DNA of 64,000 bases from Rasiella rasia (GCF_011044175.1 NZ_CP049057.1:3207501-3271500); one strand, 5' to 3'. Shown: positions 27,950 to 39,385, counted from the stretch's first letter. Made by a program: numbers and translations. Notes: generated from the letters alone by a model not told the origin.

Positions 27950-28651
27950 ATGAAATCATTAAAAAAGTATTTTGCAGAAGGGCTAGGTACCTTTGCGCTT
28001 GTTCTATTTGGTTGCGGTGCTGCTACCATTGCCAGTGTTTCAGAATCTGGTCCAGAAGGAATTGGTCTCTTAGGTATTTCCCTAGCATTTGGACTAGCTG
28101 TTGTAGTAATGGCGTATACTATTGGGCCTATTTCAGGGTGCCATATTAATCCAGCCATTTCTATTGCTATGTTAGCAGCTGGTAAATTGTCTGCCAAAGA
28201 CACCGTAGGGTATGTAATCTCTCAATGTATTGGTGCTGTTGCTGCAGCAGGATTGCTCTATGTAATTGCAACAGGAAGTAGTGGCTTTGCTATGCCCGAG
28301 TGGGGCTTAGGAAGTAATGGTTGGGGCGAAGGTTATCTCGGCGAGTATAATATGACTTCAGCTTTGGTCACAGAATTTGTCTTTACGTTTATCTTTCTGC
28401 TAGTAATTTTTGGTACTACAGCAAAAAACGCTTCACCATTAATGGCAGGACTGGCCATAGGTATATCCTTGGCATTAATCCATATGGTTGCGATTCCTAT
28501 TACTGGAACTTCGGTAAATCCAGCAAGAAGCTTAGGACCGGCCTTGTTTGCGGGGGGAATGGCGCTAGAACAACTTTGGCTGTTTATTGTAGTGCCAATA
28601 GCTGGCGGACTATGTGCGGCGCTTACGCGAAATATTTTCTTAGACGATTAA
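27950..28651 (+). CDS. aquaporin / MIP family channel
   Basis: A six-helix water or small-solute channel of 233 residues in the inner membrane. Both pore NPA motifs are present: HINPAIS (N67) and SVNPARS (N190). The start FAEGLGTFALVLFGCGAA is typical of AqpZ-like proteins. The residue after the second NPA is Arg, as in all aquaporins. Water rather than glycerol selectivity is likely from its AqpZ similarity but not certain. A terminator follows. Confidence 0.95.
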   Translation: MKSLKKYFAEGLGTFALVLFGCGAATIASVSESGPEGIGLLGISLAFGLAVVVMAYTIGPISGCHINPAISIAMLAAGKLSAKDTVGYVISQCIGAVAAAGLLYVIATGSSGFAMPEWGLGSNGWGEGYLGEYNMTSALVTEFVFTFIFLLVIFGTTAKNASPLMAGLAIGISLALIHMVAIPITGTSVNPARSLGPALFAGGMALEQLWLFIVVPIAGGLCAALTRNIFLDD

Positions 28652-28672
28652 CAAGAATATTCATATTCATAA

Positions 28673-30730
<2,058 letters not shown>

Positions 30731-30806
30731 TTTCTGTGCTATGATTTTTGAAGTACTCTTACTTAAAAACACAGCCTATTTAGGCTAAAAAATAATGAGA
30801 ACGACC

Positions 30807-30814
30807 TATTTTTG
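30807..30814 (+). promoter_or_regulatory. -7 promoter element for the 30833-32399 gene group
   Basis: TATTTTTG matches TAnnTTTG, 18 bases before the ATG at 30833. It would drive three small same-strand genes. Confidence 0.5.
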
Positions 30815-30832
30815 TAACAGCTTACTACGTCT

Positions 30833-31354
30833 ATGATTTTAAATAAACTGAAACAAAAGTCCTTGCGAAAAGGAAAAGAGCGGCATCTGGAAAAGCGAGA
30901 CCGTTCTGGTGTTAATTCTAAGGTGAAAACCATTGGGTTTTTGGTAGATGAAGCACATTTTCAGGATTTCGAGGTGCTATACGATATTTATAAAGATCTT
31001 AATGTGCTTCCAAAAGATGTTAAAGTATTCTCGTTTATAGAAAGTAAAAAGAAACTTCCAAGCCTTCGGCAAAACCAAGTACAGAGTAAAGATTTTGACT
31101 GGAAAGGAAACATGCACAACCAAAATGCGCAAGAGTTTTTAGACAAACAATTTGACGTGCTTATTGGATTCTATGAAGGGCAGCATGAAATTTTAGACCA
31201 TCTGGTTGCTGCGAGCAGTGCTAATTTTAAAGTAGGATTCTCTGGTGCAGACCAACGATTGTACGATTTGTTATTAGCTGTAAAACCCACAGATATTTCA
31301 GCATTTAAAAGTGAATTAAAAAAATATTTGACAGCGTTGGGTAAGATGTCTTAA
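30833..31354 (+). CDS. conserved Bacteroidota protein, DUF6913-like
   Basis: A 173-residue soluble protein with a basic N-terminus (KLKQKSLRKGKERHLEKRDR). The central part, VKTIGFLVDEAHFQDFEVLYDI and FDVLIGFYEGQHEILDHLVAASSANFKVGFSG, alternates strands and helices in a way that suggests a flavodoxin-like or receiver-like alpha/beta fold. It resembles the DUF6913 family of Bacteroidota; its function is unknown. It is located upstream of an RDD membrane protein and near dapA. Confidence 0.65.
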   Translation: MILNKLKQKSLRKGKERHLEKRDRSGVNSKVKTIGFLVDEAHFQDFEVLYDIYKDLNVLPKDVKVFSFIESKKKLPSLRQNQVQSKDFDWKGNMHNQNAQEFLDKQFDVLIGFYEGQHEILDHLVAASSANFKVGFSGADQRLYDLLLAVKPTDISAFKSELKKYLTALGKMS

Positions 31355-31374
31355 AAACTTCTTAGCTTTAAATA

Positions 31375-31761
31375 ATGGATAAAACAGCGAATGCCCAATC
31401 TAGAAAAGTTGACAAAGGGGTTCGACTTACAAATTACCTTGTAGACACGTTTGTAATACTGTTGGCTTGGCTCTTAATCTCTGCTTTCTTGGGAGGCATT
31501 TATCAAAATTCAAGCTTGTTTTATGTTATTATGTTTCTTTATTACTTCGTGTTAGAAGTTGTTTTTCAAAAAACCTTGGGTAAAATAGTAACAAAAACCG
31601 TAGTTACCGACAAATATGGTAACAAGCCAAATGTTATTAAAGTGCTTATTCGTTCTTTTTTAAGACTTATACCAGTCGATTCGTTTTCGTACTTATTTGG
31701 AACCGAAGTTGGCTTTCATGATGCTGGGTCGTCCACAAGACTTTCTAAAGACCCGCAATAG
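31375..31761 (+). CDS. RDD family membrane protein
   Basis: A 128-residue inner-membrane protein with an RDD-type domain. The variant Arg-Asp-Asp region is R-L-T-N-Y-L-V-D-T-F (17-26) opening the first helix. A second helix follows around 49-63 (LFYVIMFLYYFVLEV), then FQKTLGKIVTKTVVTDKYG, a typical RDD loop, and RSFLRLIPVD near the end. Function unknown; transport or stress roles have been proposed for the family. It starts 20 bases after the preceding gene's stop. Confidence 0.85.
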   Translation: MDKTANAQSRKVDKGVRLTNYLVDTFVILLAWLLISAFLGGIYQNSSLFYVIMFLYYFVLEVVFQKTLGKIVTKTVVTDKYGNKPNVIKVLIRSFLRLIPVDSFSYLFGTEVGFHDAGSSTRLSKDPQ

Positions 31762-31787
31762 TTACGTTTTTCAAATATTTCTAACCT

Positions 31788-32399
31788 ATGCCCGGAGAAG
31801 GACACATATTGGCTATGATTCAGTCATTACGTTCAAACAAGAGTTTGTTGCGTAGGAAGGGCATGTATGATAAAGAGCGCCGTTTTTTAAACACCAAAAA
31901 AGACGCGTTAGCGTTTCAACAAGGTAAAATTGAGGTAGAAAAAGTAACCGAAGCGCAATTAATACAGATACGAAAGAAGATAACAAAACAACGGCAAAAA
32001 GAACTGTTGCTTACCGCAATAATTGCCGTGGTACTTGTTGCTATTGTGGTGTTTTTTGGCGTGAAGTTTGCCAATTCTGAGGCGAAAGTAAAAACTGATT
32101 TAAAGATTGAACAAGAAACAGAAGCGTATAACCAGTACCTTTATTTTATAGTAGATGGCGATTCTTGGTTTGAAAAGCGTAAGTGGCACAATGCCATGTT
32201 TCAGTACAGAAAAGCACTAGAACTTTACCCAAACGATTATGACGCTATGTTTAGATTAACCATGGCAATAAGTTATAAATGTGAAGAAACTGGAAAAGAT
32301 TGTGAATTGGGAAGCGCGTACTATAAGAAACTAGAAGCATTTAATCCTACAGACCCATTACTTGAGCCAATAGCATTGCGGTTGCAACGTTTGTTATAG
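31788..32399 (+). CDS. single-pass membrane protein with TPR-like C-terminal region
   Basis: A 203-residue protein not assigned to a named family. The first 70 residues are basic and cytoplasmic (QSLRSNKSLLRRKGMYDKERRF), then one membrane helix (about 75-95, LLLTAIIAVVLVAIVVFFGV). The C-terminal part, GDSWFEKRKWHNAMFQYRKALELYPNDYDAMFRL, looks like one to two TPR units, with two Cys (KCEETGKDCELG) shortly after. It likely faces the periplasm with its TPR part. It closes a three-gene group ahead of dapA. Confidence 0.6.
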   Translation: MPGEGHILAMIQSLRSNKSLLRRKGMYDKERRFLNTKKDALAFQQGKIEVEKVTEAQLIQIRKKITKQRQKELLLTAIIAVVLVAIVVFFGVKFANSEAKVKTDLKIEQETEAYNQYLYFIVDGDSWFEKRKWHNAMFQYRKALELYPNDYDAMFRLTMAISYKCEETGKDCELGSAYYKKLEAFNPTDPLLEPIALRLQRLL

Positions 32400-32472
32400 C
32401 GTGCGTTGAAAACGGAAGTTAATTTTAAGAAAATGATAGCAATCTAAAAGGTTTCAACTTCGGAAATCGCAG

Positions 32473-32480
32473 TATCTTTG
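32473..32480 (+). promoter_or_regulatory. -7 promoter element for dapA
   Basis: TATCTTTG matches TAnnTTTG, 31 bases before the dapA ATG. Confidence 0.6.
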
Positions 32481-32511
32481 TAATCTTTAGTCACCATACA
32501 AATTATAGAAA

Positions 32512-33387
32512 ATGAAAGAATTAATTGGAACAGGTGTAGCGCTAGTTACTCCTTTTACTTCGGAAGGAGCTGTTGATGTTGAAGGATTGAAAAATGTAGT
32601 CGAATTTCAGATAGAAAACGGCATCGACTATTTAGTGGTTTTAGGTACCACAGGCGAAAGTGTAACGCTTTCCGAAGAAGAAAAACAATTGGTGATAGCT
32701 ACCGTTGTTGCTACAAATAATGGAAGACTTCCGTTGGTGTTAGGTATAGGTGGAAACAATACAGCTAAAGTTTCCGAAGAAATGCAACGTAGAGATCTAA
32801 GTGCTTTTACGGCTATTCTTTCTGTGTCGCCAGCGTATAACAAACCTACCCAAGAAGGTATTTATCAGCACTTTGCTGCCTTAGCACGAGTAGCGCCAAA
32901 ACCAATTATTTTGTACAATGTTCCTGGCCGAACAGCAAGTAATATGGAGCCTGAAACTGTGGCTAGATTGGCTGTAGATTTCGATACTATTGTTGCGATA
33001 AAAGAAGCGAAAGGAGATTTAGTGCAGGCTATGCAGATGATACATAGCACACCTAATGGCTTTTTAGTGATTAGTGGTGACGATATGATAGCGTTACCTA
33101 TGACATTGGCCGGAGGTGCTGGCGTTATTTCGGTTATTGGTGAAGGCTTTCCAAGAGATTTCTCAGATATGATTCGATTAGGGTTGGAGAGAAGAGTAGA
33201 CGAGGCTTACACCTTGCACTACAAATTAGCCCCTTGTATCGATTATATTTTTGCTGAAGGAAATCCGGCGGGTATTAAAGCAGTGCTTGACCAACTTGAT
33301 GTTTGCGATGATTTTGTACGCCTGCCGTTGGTGGGGATTAGCAAAAAACTACGTGATTCTATTGATGCCTTTATCACGGCTTATTAA
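32512..33387 (+). CDS. dapA: 4-hydroxy-tetrahydrodipicolinate synthase
   Basis: DapA condenses pyruvate with aspartate semialdehyde at the branch point to lysine and diaminopimelate. The 291-residue TIM barrel has the GTTGES motif (45-50), Tyr135 in ILYNVPGRT and the Schiff-base Lys164 in VAIKEAKGD. Length and motifs are complete. The pathway's final epimerase, dapF, is also in this window but about 18 kb away on a different transcript. Confidence 0.97.
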   Translation: MKELIGTGVALVTPFTSEGAVDVEGLKNVVEFQIENGIDYLVVLGTTGESVTLSEEEKQLVIATVVATNNGRLPLVLGIGGNNTAKVSEEMQRRDLSAFTAILSVSPAYNKPTQEGIYQHFAALARVAPKPIILYNVPGRTASNMEPETVARLAVDFDTIVAIKEAKGDLVQAMQMIHSTPNGFLVISGDDMIALPMTLAGGAGVISVIGEGFPRDFSDMIRLGLERRVDEAYTLHYKLAPCIDYIFAEGNPAGIKAVLDQLDVCDDFVRLPLVGISKKLRDSIDAFITAY

Positions 33388-33494
33388 GTTGAAACATTAC
33401 AAAATGGAAGACGTCTTTATACCGTTCCATAAAATTGCTTTGGCAACGCAATATCAAAGGCGATAATAAGTTTTTATAATCACGTATAATTCAC

Positions 33495-33502
33495 TACTTT
33501 TG
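33495..33502 (+). promoter_or_regulatory. -7 promoter element for bamD, nearly leaderless
   Basis: TACTTTTG matches TAnnTTTG, with only 4 bases before the bamD ATG, so the transcript should start at about the start codon. Confidence 0.6.
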
Positions 33503-33506
33503 CACG

Positions 33507-34349
33507 ATGTTTTTTAAATATGTAAAAATCAGTTTTCTGTTAGTAGTTGTTGGGGCGACGTTAGCCTCTTGTAGCAACTATCAGAAAATTTTAAAATCAG
33601 ACGACACTGCGGCTAAATATGCTGCGGCAGATTCATTGTATAAACTTGGCAAGTATAAAAAGTCGCTAAAGCTTATGGAGCAAATTGTTCCTGCGTATCG
33701 CGGTAAACCTCAGGCAGAGCGTTTAATGTATATTTATGCCAATACGTTCTATAATCTAGAAGATTATTATTTAGCTGGTTATCAGTTTGAGCGTTTTGCT
33801 ACCTCATATCCTAAAAGCGATAGTGTAGAGACTGCAGCGTATCGATCGGCAAAGAGTTATTACGAGTTGTCTCCCAGATATTCTCTTGCTCAAGAAGATA
33901 CATACCAAGCCTTAGAAAAATTGCAGGGGTTTATTAATAATTACCCCAATTCAGACTATAGAGTTGAGGCAAACAGTTTGGTAAAAGAGTTGCGAGGAAA
34001 ATTAGAGAAGAAAGATTACGAGATTGCATTGCAGTATTTAAACATTTCGGGGTACCTTAGTTCTTATGTTCCAGCTATTGAGGCCTTTGAGAACTTTATT
34101 GTGGACCACCCAGGATCAGAATATAGAAAAGAAGCCTTTTATGGAAGATTAGAAGCAGGCTACAAACGAGCCATCTCTGGTGTTCCCAGTCAGTTACAAG
34201 AACGTTTGGTTACAGCTTTAGACTATTACAACGCATTTAATAAATATTATAAAAACGATACTTCAGAGTATAAAGAAAAGGCAGATGAGATCTTGAGAGA
34301 GATTAATGAGCGAATTATTCCTGAGGAAGAAGAACCCACTACACGTTAA
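33507..34349 (+). CDS. bamD: outer membrane protein assembly factor BamD
   Basis: A periplasmic-facing lipoprotein of the BAM complex, which inserts beta-barrel proteins in the outer membrane. The 280-residue precursor has a lipobox ending LASC (Cys22), followed by TPR repeats: YKLGKYKKSLKLMEQIVPAY, DYYLAGYQFERFATSYPKS, and AIEAFENFIVDHPGSEYRKEA. It is first in a conserved order with rpoZ (12 bases on) and coaBC, so the three are likely one operon. Confidence 0.93.
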   Translation: MFFKYVKISFLLVVVGATLASCSNYQKILKSDDTAAKYAAADSLYKLGKYKKSLKLMEQIVPAYRGKPQAERLMYIYANTFYNLEDYYLAGYQFERFATSYPKSDSVETAAYRSAKSYYELSPRYSLAQEDTYQALEKLQGFINNYPNSDYRVEANSLVKELRGKLEKKDYEIALQYLNISGYLSSYVPAIEAFENFIVDHPGSEYRKEAFYGRLEAGYKRAISGVPSQLQERLVTALDYYNAFNKYYKNDTSEYKEKADEILREINERIIPEEEEPTTR

Positions 34350-34361
34350 TATACACCCATT

Positions 34362-34697
34362 ATGAGCGATATTAAAAATTCGGAAGCGCCTATCAACACT
34401 ACAACGATAGACAAAAACAAAGTAGATGCACCTACAGGGAACATCTACGAAGCTATTTCAATTATTGCTAAAAGAGCGAACCAGATTAATGGAGACATTA
34501 AGAAAGAGCTTTTAGAGAAGTTAGATGAGTTTGCTACTTACAACGATAGCTTAGAAGAAATTTTTGAAAACAAAGAGCAAATCGAAGTTTCAAAATTCTA
34601 CGAAAAACTTCCTAAGCCACATTCTTTGGCAGTACAAGAGTGGTTAGATGAGAAGATCTACCACCGTAACACTGCAGACGCAACTATAGAAGAGTAA
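34362..34697 (+). CDS. rpoZ: DNA-directed RNA polymerase omega subunit (Rpb6-like)
   Basis: A 111-residue small RNA polymerase subunit in its Bacteroidota form. The core, TTTIDKNKVDAPTGNIYEAISIIAKRANQIN (residues about 13-43), matches the Rpb6/omega signature in which the conserved helix begins at NIYEA. The C-terminal part, with FENKEQIEVSKFYEKLPKPH, is family-specific. It lies between bamD and coaBC, as in many relatives of this phylum, and it is often missed because of low similarity to the proteobacterial protein. Confidence 0.85.
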   Translation: MSDIKNSEAPINTTTIDKNKVDAPTGNIYEAISIIAKRANQINGDIKKELLEKLDEFATYNDSLEEIFENKEQIEVSKFYEKLPKPHSLAVQEWLDEKIYHRNTADATIEE

Positions 34698-34700
34698 AAG

Positions 34701-35912
34701 ATGTCTGTGCTTAGCGGTAAAAAGATTGTACTTGGCGTTACTGCCGGTATCGCCGCTTACAAAACAACATTCTTGGTTCGGTTGTTTGTAAAAGCGGGAG
34801 CTGAGGTAAAGGTGGTTATGACCCCTTCTGCCAAAGACTTTGTTACACCGCTAACGCTTTCTACCCTCTCTAAAAATGAAGTACACACTTCGTTTACCAA
34901 CGAAGATGATGAAAATGCCCAATGGAATAACCATGTTGAGTTAGCCCTTTGGGCTGATTTGTTTGTAATAGCACCCGCTACAGCAAATACATTGTCTAAA
35001 ATGGCACATGGTACTTGCGATAACTTATTACTTGCTGTATATCTTTCTGCAAAATGTCCGGTGTATTATGCGCCGGCTATGGATTTAGATATGTATCAGC
35101 ACCCCTCTACCAAAGCTACTTTTACTACGTTGGCTTCCTTCGGAAATATTCAAATTCCAGCTACTCATGGCGAATTAGCCAGTGGTCTTGTTGGGCAAGG
35201 ACGTATGGCAGAACCGGAAGCAATAGTTGCATTTATAGAGAATGACATTGCAAAAAATCTACCGTTACGGGGTAAAAAAGTGTTAATTACAGCCGGTCCT
35301 ACGTACGAAGCTATAGATCCTGTGCGTTTTATTGGTAACCACAGCAGTGGTAAAATGGGCTATGCTATTGCAGATGCTGCTGCCAATCTTGGCGCCGAAG
35401 TGGTTTTAGTCTCTGGACCATCGGTTGTTGCGCTACGAAACCCTTTTGTGAATAAAATTGCGGTTACTTCGGCAAAAGAAATGTACGAAGCGGTGCATGC
35501 CCATTTCGATAGTTGTAACGTTGCCATCTTAAGTGCCGCAGTAGCAGATTATAGGCCTGTTTCTGTCGCTTCAGAAAAAATAAAAAAGAAAGAAGGTTCT
35601 TTAACGCTTCAGCTAGAAAAAACGGAAGATATTTTAGCTTCCATAGGAAAAATTAAAGCCTCACAATTCTTAGTAGGATTCGCCCTGGAAACCCAAAACG
35701 AGTTGGAAAACGCAAAAATCAAACTTGAAAAAAAGAATTTAGATTTAATTGTGTTAAATTCGCTAAAAGATAAAGGAGCGGGATTTAAGGGAGATACCAA
35801 CAAAGTTACCTTTGTTACCAAAGACAATAAAGTGGTGCCTTTTTCAGTTAAACCAAAAACAGAAGTCGCCAAAGACATTTTAGAATATATTATAGCACAG
35901 ATTCATGCATAA
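34701..35912 (+). CDS. coaBC: bifunctional phosphopantothenoylcysteine decarboxylase / phosphopantothenate-cysteine ligase
   Basis: This enzyme catalyses two steps of coenzyme A synthesis: ligation of cysteine to 4'-phosphopantothenate (CoaB) and FMN-dependent decarboxylation (CoaC). In the 403-residue protein, the CoaC part (about 1-180) has GVTAGIAAYK, NHVELALWAD and APAMDLDMYQHP. The CoaB part (about 185-403) has KVLITAGPTYEAIDPVRFIGNHSSGKMG. It starts 3 bases after rpoZ and overlaps the next gene by 8 bases. CoaE, a later enzyme of the pathway, is at 53221-53805. Confidence 0.96.
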   Translation: MSVLSGKKIVLGVTAGIAAYKTTFLVRLFVKAGAEVKVVMTPSAKDFVTPLTLSTLSKNEVHTSFTNEDDENAQWNNHVELALWADLFVIAPATANTLSKMAHGTCDNLLLAVYLSAKCPVYYAPAMDLDMYQHPSTKATFTTLASFGNIQIPATHGELASGLVGQGRMAEPEAIVAFIENDIAKNLPLRGKKVLITAGPTYEAIDPVRFIGNHSSGKMGYAIADAAANLGAEVVLVSGPSVVALRNPFVNKIAVTSAKEMYEAVHAHFDSCNVAILSAAVADYRPVSVASEKIKKKEGSLTLQLEKTEDILASIGKIKASQFLVGFALETQNELENAKIKLEKKNLDLIVLNSLKDKGAGFKGDTNKVTFVTKDNKVVPFSVKPKTEVAKDILEYIIAQIHA

Positions 35913-36795
35913 ACTTATACTTACATTGGCCATAGTAGCAACGTGTTTTACAGTAAAAGCACAAGAACTAAATGCAACAGTTACTATAGATGCCGAGCAA
36001 ACGGGGCAACCTAATATGCAGGTGTTTAGAACGCTAAGCAGCCAGCTTACCGATTTTATCAATAACACTCAGTGGACCAATAGAAAATATCTTAATCAGG
36101 AGCGAATTGACTGTAATTTTACATTAATTATTAGCTCTTATGAAGGAGATGCTTTTGGAGGAACCTTGCAAGTACAGGCATCACGCCCTGTATTTGGGTC
36201 TACGTATGACAGTCCGATCTACAACTATAATGATAAACAGTTTTCTTTCGATTATGTTGAGTTTCAACCACTAACGTTTAATATAAATTCTTTCGATTCT
36301 AACTTAATGTCGGTGTTGGCTTTCCATATTTACACTGTAATTGGTCTAGATGCAGATACCTTCGAGTTAGAAGGAGGAGCAGAATATTTTGAAACGGCAA
36401 AACAAATCGTTAACACAGCCGCCTCAAGCAATTTTGCAGGATGGAAGGCTACAGATGGTACCCAGTCTCGTTTTAGATATAATGATGCATTGTTGAGTAA
36501 TGTTTACAGAGAGTTTCATGAAGCTATGTACGCGTATCACAGAGAGGGAATGGATGTAATGAATGAAAATCAAAAATTGGCTAAGTCCAAGGTTAGTGGG
36601 GCTATAGCGATGCTAAAAAGCATTAATGATAGAAGGCCTAATTCTTATATTTTAAGAACCTTTTTTGATGCAAAAAGCGACGAAATTGCTGCTATCTTTA
36701 GTGGAGGTCCAAAAGTTGATATTGTAGATTTATTAGACAATCTTAATAGAATGGCACCAACGAGACGTAGTACATGGGCTGAAATTCGTTTTTAA
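35905..36795 (+). CDS. DUF4835 / PorD-like T9SS-associated protein
   Basis: A 296-residue exported protein; the signal peptide is about 19 residues (LTLAIVATCFTVKAQ). Features such as LNATVTIDAEQTGQPNMQVFR, QWTNRKYLNQERIDCNF and the mid-region SFDSNLMSVLAFHIYTVIGLDADTFELEGG are typical of the DUF4835 family, which I recall being named PorD, a component linked to type IX secretion. It overlaps coaBC by 8 bases and is probably in its operon. If correct, it supports a T9SS able to export the proteins of the 39-51 kb array. Confidence 0.75.
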   Translation: MHKLILTLAIVATCFTVKAQELNATVTIDAEQTGQPNMQVFRTLSSQLTDFINNTQWTNRKYLNQERIDCNFTLIISSYEGDAFGGTLQVQASRPVFGSTYDSPIYNYNDKQFSFDYVEFQPLTFNINSFDSNLMSVLAFHIYTVIGLDADTFELEGGAEYFETAKQIVNTAASSNFAGWKATDGTQSRFRYNDALLSNVYREFHEAMYAYHREGMDVMNENQKLAKSKVSGAIAMLKSINDRRPNSYILRTFFDAKSDEIAAIFSGGPKVDIVDLLDNLNRMAPTRRSTWAEIRF

Positions 36796-36863
36796 TACTT
36801 CATTACATTTAAGCTTGTAGAAAGACAAACTTCTGCTATCTTAGTAGAACAAAAATTACTGTC

Positions 36864-38516
36864 TTGCTTACCACACTTTCCATAAAAAATTATGCGTTAA
36901 TTGAAGACGTGAAGGTAGATTTTGCCAACGGTCTCACTACAATTACTGGTGAAACCGGTGCTGGAAAATCAATTTTACTCGGGGCTTTATCGCTATTGCT
37001 CGGTAAACGTGCCGAAATGAGTAGCGTGAAAGATGCAGCTAAGAAGTGCGTTATTGAGGGGGAGTTTTTGATTACAGATTATGGTTTTGCTGAAATTTTT
37101 GCGCAATTGGCGTTCGATTACGAAGATCATACTATAATTAGGAGAGAGATTTTACCAAGCGGTAAATCGAGAGCCTTTGTGAACGACTCTCCTGTAAATT
37201 TAAGTCAGCTACAACAATTAGGGGAGCGATTGGTAGATATTCACAGTCAGCATGAGACGCGTTCTTTACTCTCTGAGGTAAATCAGTTAGAAGTGGTTGA
37301 TGCGGTTTCAGGAAATGAATCGTTACTACACGAGTACAGAGAGAGTCTCAAAGCCTATAGAAAGCTTCAGGCAGAATTAGCCCAACTTATTACAGAAAAA
37401 GAGACGGCAAATAAAGAGTTAGATTATCATACTTTTTTATATAACGAGCTGGAGGAGGCAAAATTAGGATCGATAGACCAGGATGAATTAGAAGAAACAT
37501 ATGAGAAGCTAAACAATGCAGAAACTATCCAAGAAGGATTAGCGGCAGCCCTACGTGTTTTAGCAGACGAGCCTATAGGAAGCATAGAAACAGCAAAGGA
37601 GGCTCGATTGCAGTTCAACAAGCTGAAAGGGTTTTCTTCAGAATATGAATCTCTATGGGAACGATTAAACAGCGTGATTATTGAATTGGAAGATATTTCA
37701 GATTCAATCACGAATGAAGCAGATGCTATAGAGGCAGACCCGTCTCAGTTATTTCAAACACAAGAGCGGTTGCAAACCTTGTATAAATTACAACAAAAAC
37801 ACAGTGCTGCGACTGTAGATGAGCTACTTGCCATTGAAGCAGATTTAGCGCTAAAAATAGAAACCACAAGCAATTTGGAGCAGCAAATTGAGTTGTTGCG
37901 AGCATCTATCGAATCGGCAAAAGAATCGCTTAAGACGATTTCAGAAAAGATTCGAAAAAAGCGTAAAGAAGTGCTGCCTCAATTACGAGAAAAGCTAGAG
38001 TTTTTATTGCGCGACTTAGGCTTGCCAAATGCGAATTTTCAATTTAATTTAGTGCCGGTTTCAGAATTTAAAGAAACAGGAGCAGATAGTTTACAGTGGT
38101 TATTTTCGGCAAACAAAGGAGTGGCGCCTTCGGCCATACAAAAAGTAGCTTCGGGCGGTGAGTTAAGCAGGATAATGCTATCTATAAAAGCAGTTTTAGC
38201 ACAGCATAAAAAATTACCCACATTAATTTTTGATGAAATCGATACGGGCGTTTCTGGTGAGATTGCACAACAAATGGCGTCTATAATGGAGCAAATGAGT
38301 AAAGGGATGCAGGTGTTTAGTATTACGCATCTACCACAAATTGCTGCCAAAGGAAATCAACAAATTAAGGTGTATAAGGAAGATGTAAACGATATAACTG
38401 TAACACAGTTGAAGCAGTTGTCTGAAGACGAGCGTATTGTAGAAATCGCCCAAATGATAGGGGGTCACACGCTTACAGATTCGGCTCTCGCCCATGCAAG
38501 GCAATTGCGTAATTAG
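36864..38516 (+). CDS. recN: DNA repair protein RecN
   Basis: An SMC-like ATPase for double-strand break repair, 550 residues. The Walker A GETGAGKS is at 29-36, a long central coiled coil spans about 150-360, and the C-terminal part has VASGGELSRIMLSIK (ABC signature), LIFDEIDTGVSGEIA (Walker B) and SITHLPQIA. The start is TTG at 36864: it gives LTTLSIKNYALIEDV, the family N-terminus, and no ATG or GTG fits. No clear own promoter was found; it follows the DUF4835 gene after 68 bases. Confidence 0.96.
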   Translation: MLTTLSIKNYALIEDVKVDFANGLTTITGETGAGKSILLGALSLLLGKRAEMSSVKDAAKKCVIEGEFLITDYGFAEIFAQLAFDYEDHTIIRREILPSGKSRAFVNDSPVNLSQLQQLGERLVDIHSQHETRSLLSEVNQLEVVDAVSGNESLLHEYRESLKAYRKLQAELAQLITEKETANKELDYHTFLYNELEEAKLGSIDQDELEETYEKLNNAETIQEGLAAALRVLADEPIGSIETAKEARLQFNKLKGFSSEYESLWERLNSVIIELEDISDSITNEADAIEADPSQLFQTQERLQTLYKLQQKHSAATVDELLAIEADLALKIETTSNLEQQIELLRASIESAKESLKTISEKIRKKRKEVLPQLREKLEFLLRDLGLPNANFQFNLVPVSEFKETGADSLQWLFSANKGVAPSAIQKVASGGELSRIMLSIKAVLAQHKKLPTLIFDEIDTGVSGEIAQQMASIMEQMSKGMQVFSITHLPQIAAKGNQQIKVYKEDVNDITVTQLKQLSEDERIVEIAQMIGGHTLTDSALAHARQLRN

Positions 38517-38519
38517 CCT

Positions 38520-38527
38520 TATATTTG
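38520..38527 (+). promoter_or_regulatory. -7 promoter element for fabI
   Basis: TATATTTG matches TAnnTTTG, beginning 4 bases after the recN stop and 36 bases before the fabI ATG. Confidence 0.55.
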
Positions 38528-38563
38528 TCAAACAACTAGAGAAAACACTAAACCAACATACCC

Positions 38564-39385
38564 ATGGCATACAATCTTTTAAAAGGAAAAAAAGGAATCA
38601 TTTTTGGAGCGCTAGACGCAAATTCTATCGCATGGAAAACAGCAGAGCGTATTCATGAAGAAGGCGGTCAATTTGTACTTACTAACGCGCCTATTGCCAT
38701 GCGAATGGGGCAGATAAATGATCTTGCTGAAAAGACAGGATCTCAAATCATTCCTGCCGATGCTACGAGTTTAGAAGATTTAGAGAACTTGGTAGAAAAG
38801 TCTATGGAAATTCTGGGAGGTAAAATTGATTTTGTGCTACACTCTATTGGCATGTCTGTAAACGTTAGAAAGGGAAGGCACTATACCGACCAAAATTACG
38901 ATTGGACTCAAAAAGGATGGGACGTTTCTGCGGGATCTTTTCATAAAACGATGCAAACACTCTATAAAAAAGATGCTATGAATGAATGGGGGAGTATCGT
39001 AGCGTTAACATATATGGCGGCACAACGAGTTTTTCCAGACTATAATGATATGGCAGATAACAAGGCTTATTTGGAATCTATTGCAAGAAGTTTTGGTTAT
39101 TTCTTCGGAAAAGATAAAAAAGTACGTGTTAATACAATTTCTCAATCTCCAACGCCAACTACTGCTGGTCAAGGCGTAAAAGGTTTTGATGGCTTTATTG
39201 CCTATGCCGAAAAAATGTCACCGCTAGGAAATGCTACTGCAGAAGACTGTGCTAATTATACTGTGGCTATGTTTAGCGATTTGACAAAACGAGTTACCCT
39301 TCAGAATCTTTTCAATGATGGTGGCTTTAGCAATATGGGGGTGAGTGATATGGTCATGGATACCTTTGTAAACAATCAAGAATAG
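38564..39385 (+). CDS. fabI: enoyl-[acyl-carrier-protein] reductase (NADH), FabI
   Basis: FabI reduces the enoyl-ACP double bond in the last step of each fatty-acid elongation cycle. The 273-residue SDR protein has the N-terminal LLKGKKGIIFGALDANSIAW typical of FabI, HSIGMS (about 95-100), and the FabI-type catalytic spacing Tyr-x6-Lys in DYNDMADNKAY. It appears monocistronic. Confidence 0.96.
   Translation: MAYNLLKGKKGIIFGALDANSIAWKTAERIHEEGGQFVLTNAPIAMRMGQINDLAEKTGSQIIPADATSLEDLENLVEKSMEILGGKIDFVLHSIGMSVNVRKGRHYTDQNYDWTQKGWDVSAGSFHKTMQTLYKKDAMNEWGSIVALTYMAAQRVFPDYNDMADNKAYLESIARSFGYFFGKDKKVRVNTISQSPTPTTAGQGVKGFDGFIAYAEKMSPLGNATAEDCANYTVAMFSDLTKRVTLQNLFNDGGFSNMGVSDMVMDTFVNNQE

Noticed and set aside
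33404-33466. A 20-codon frame between dapA and bamD
   Set aside because: Too short, with no leader signal; it overlaps a small inverted repeat and is probably chance.
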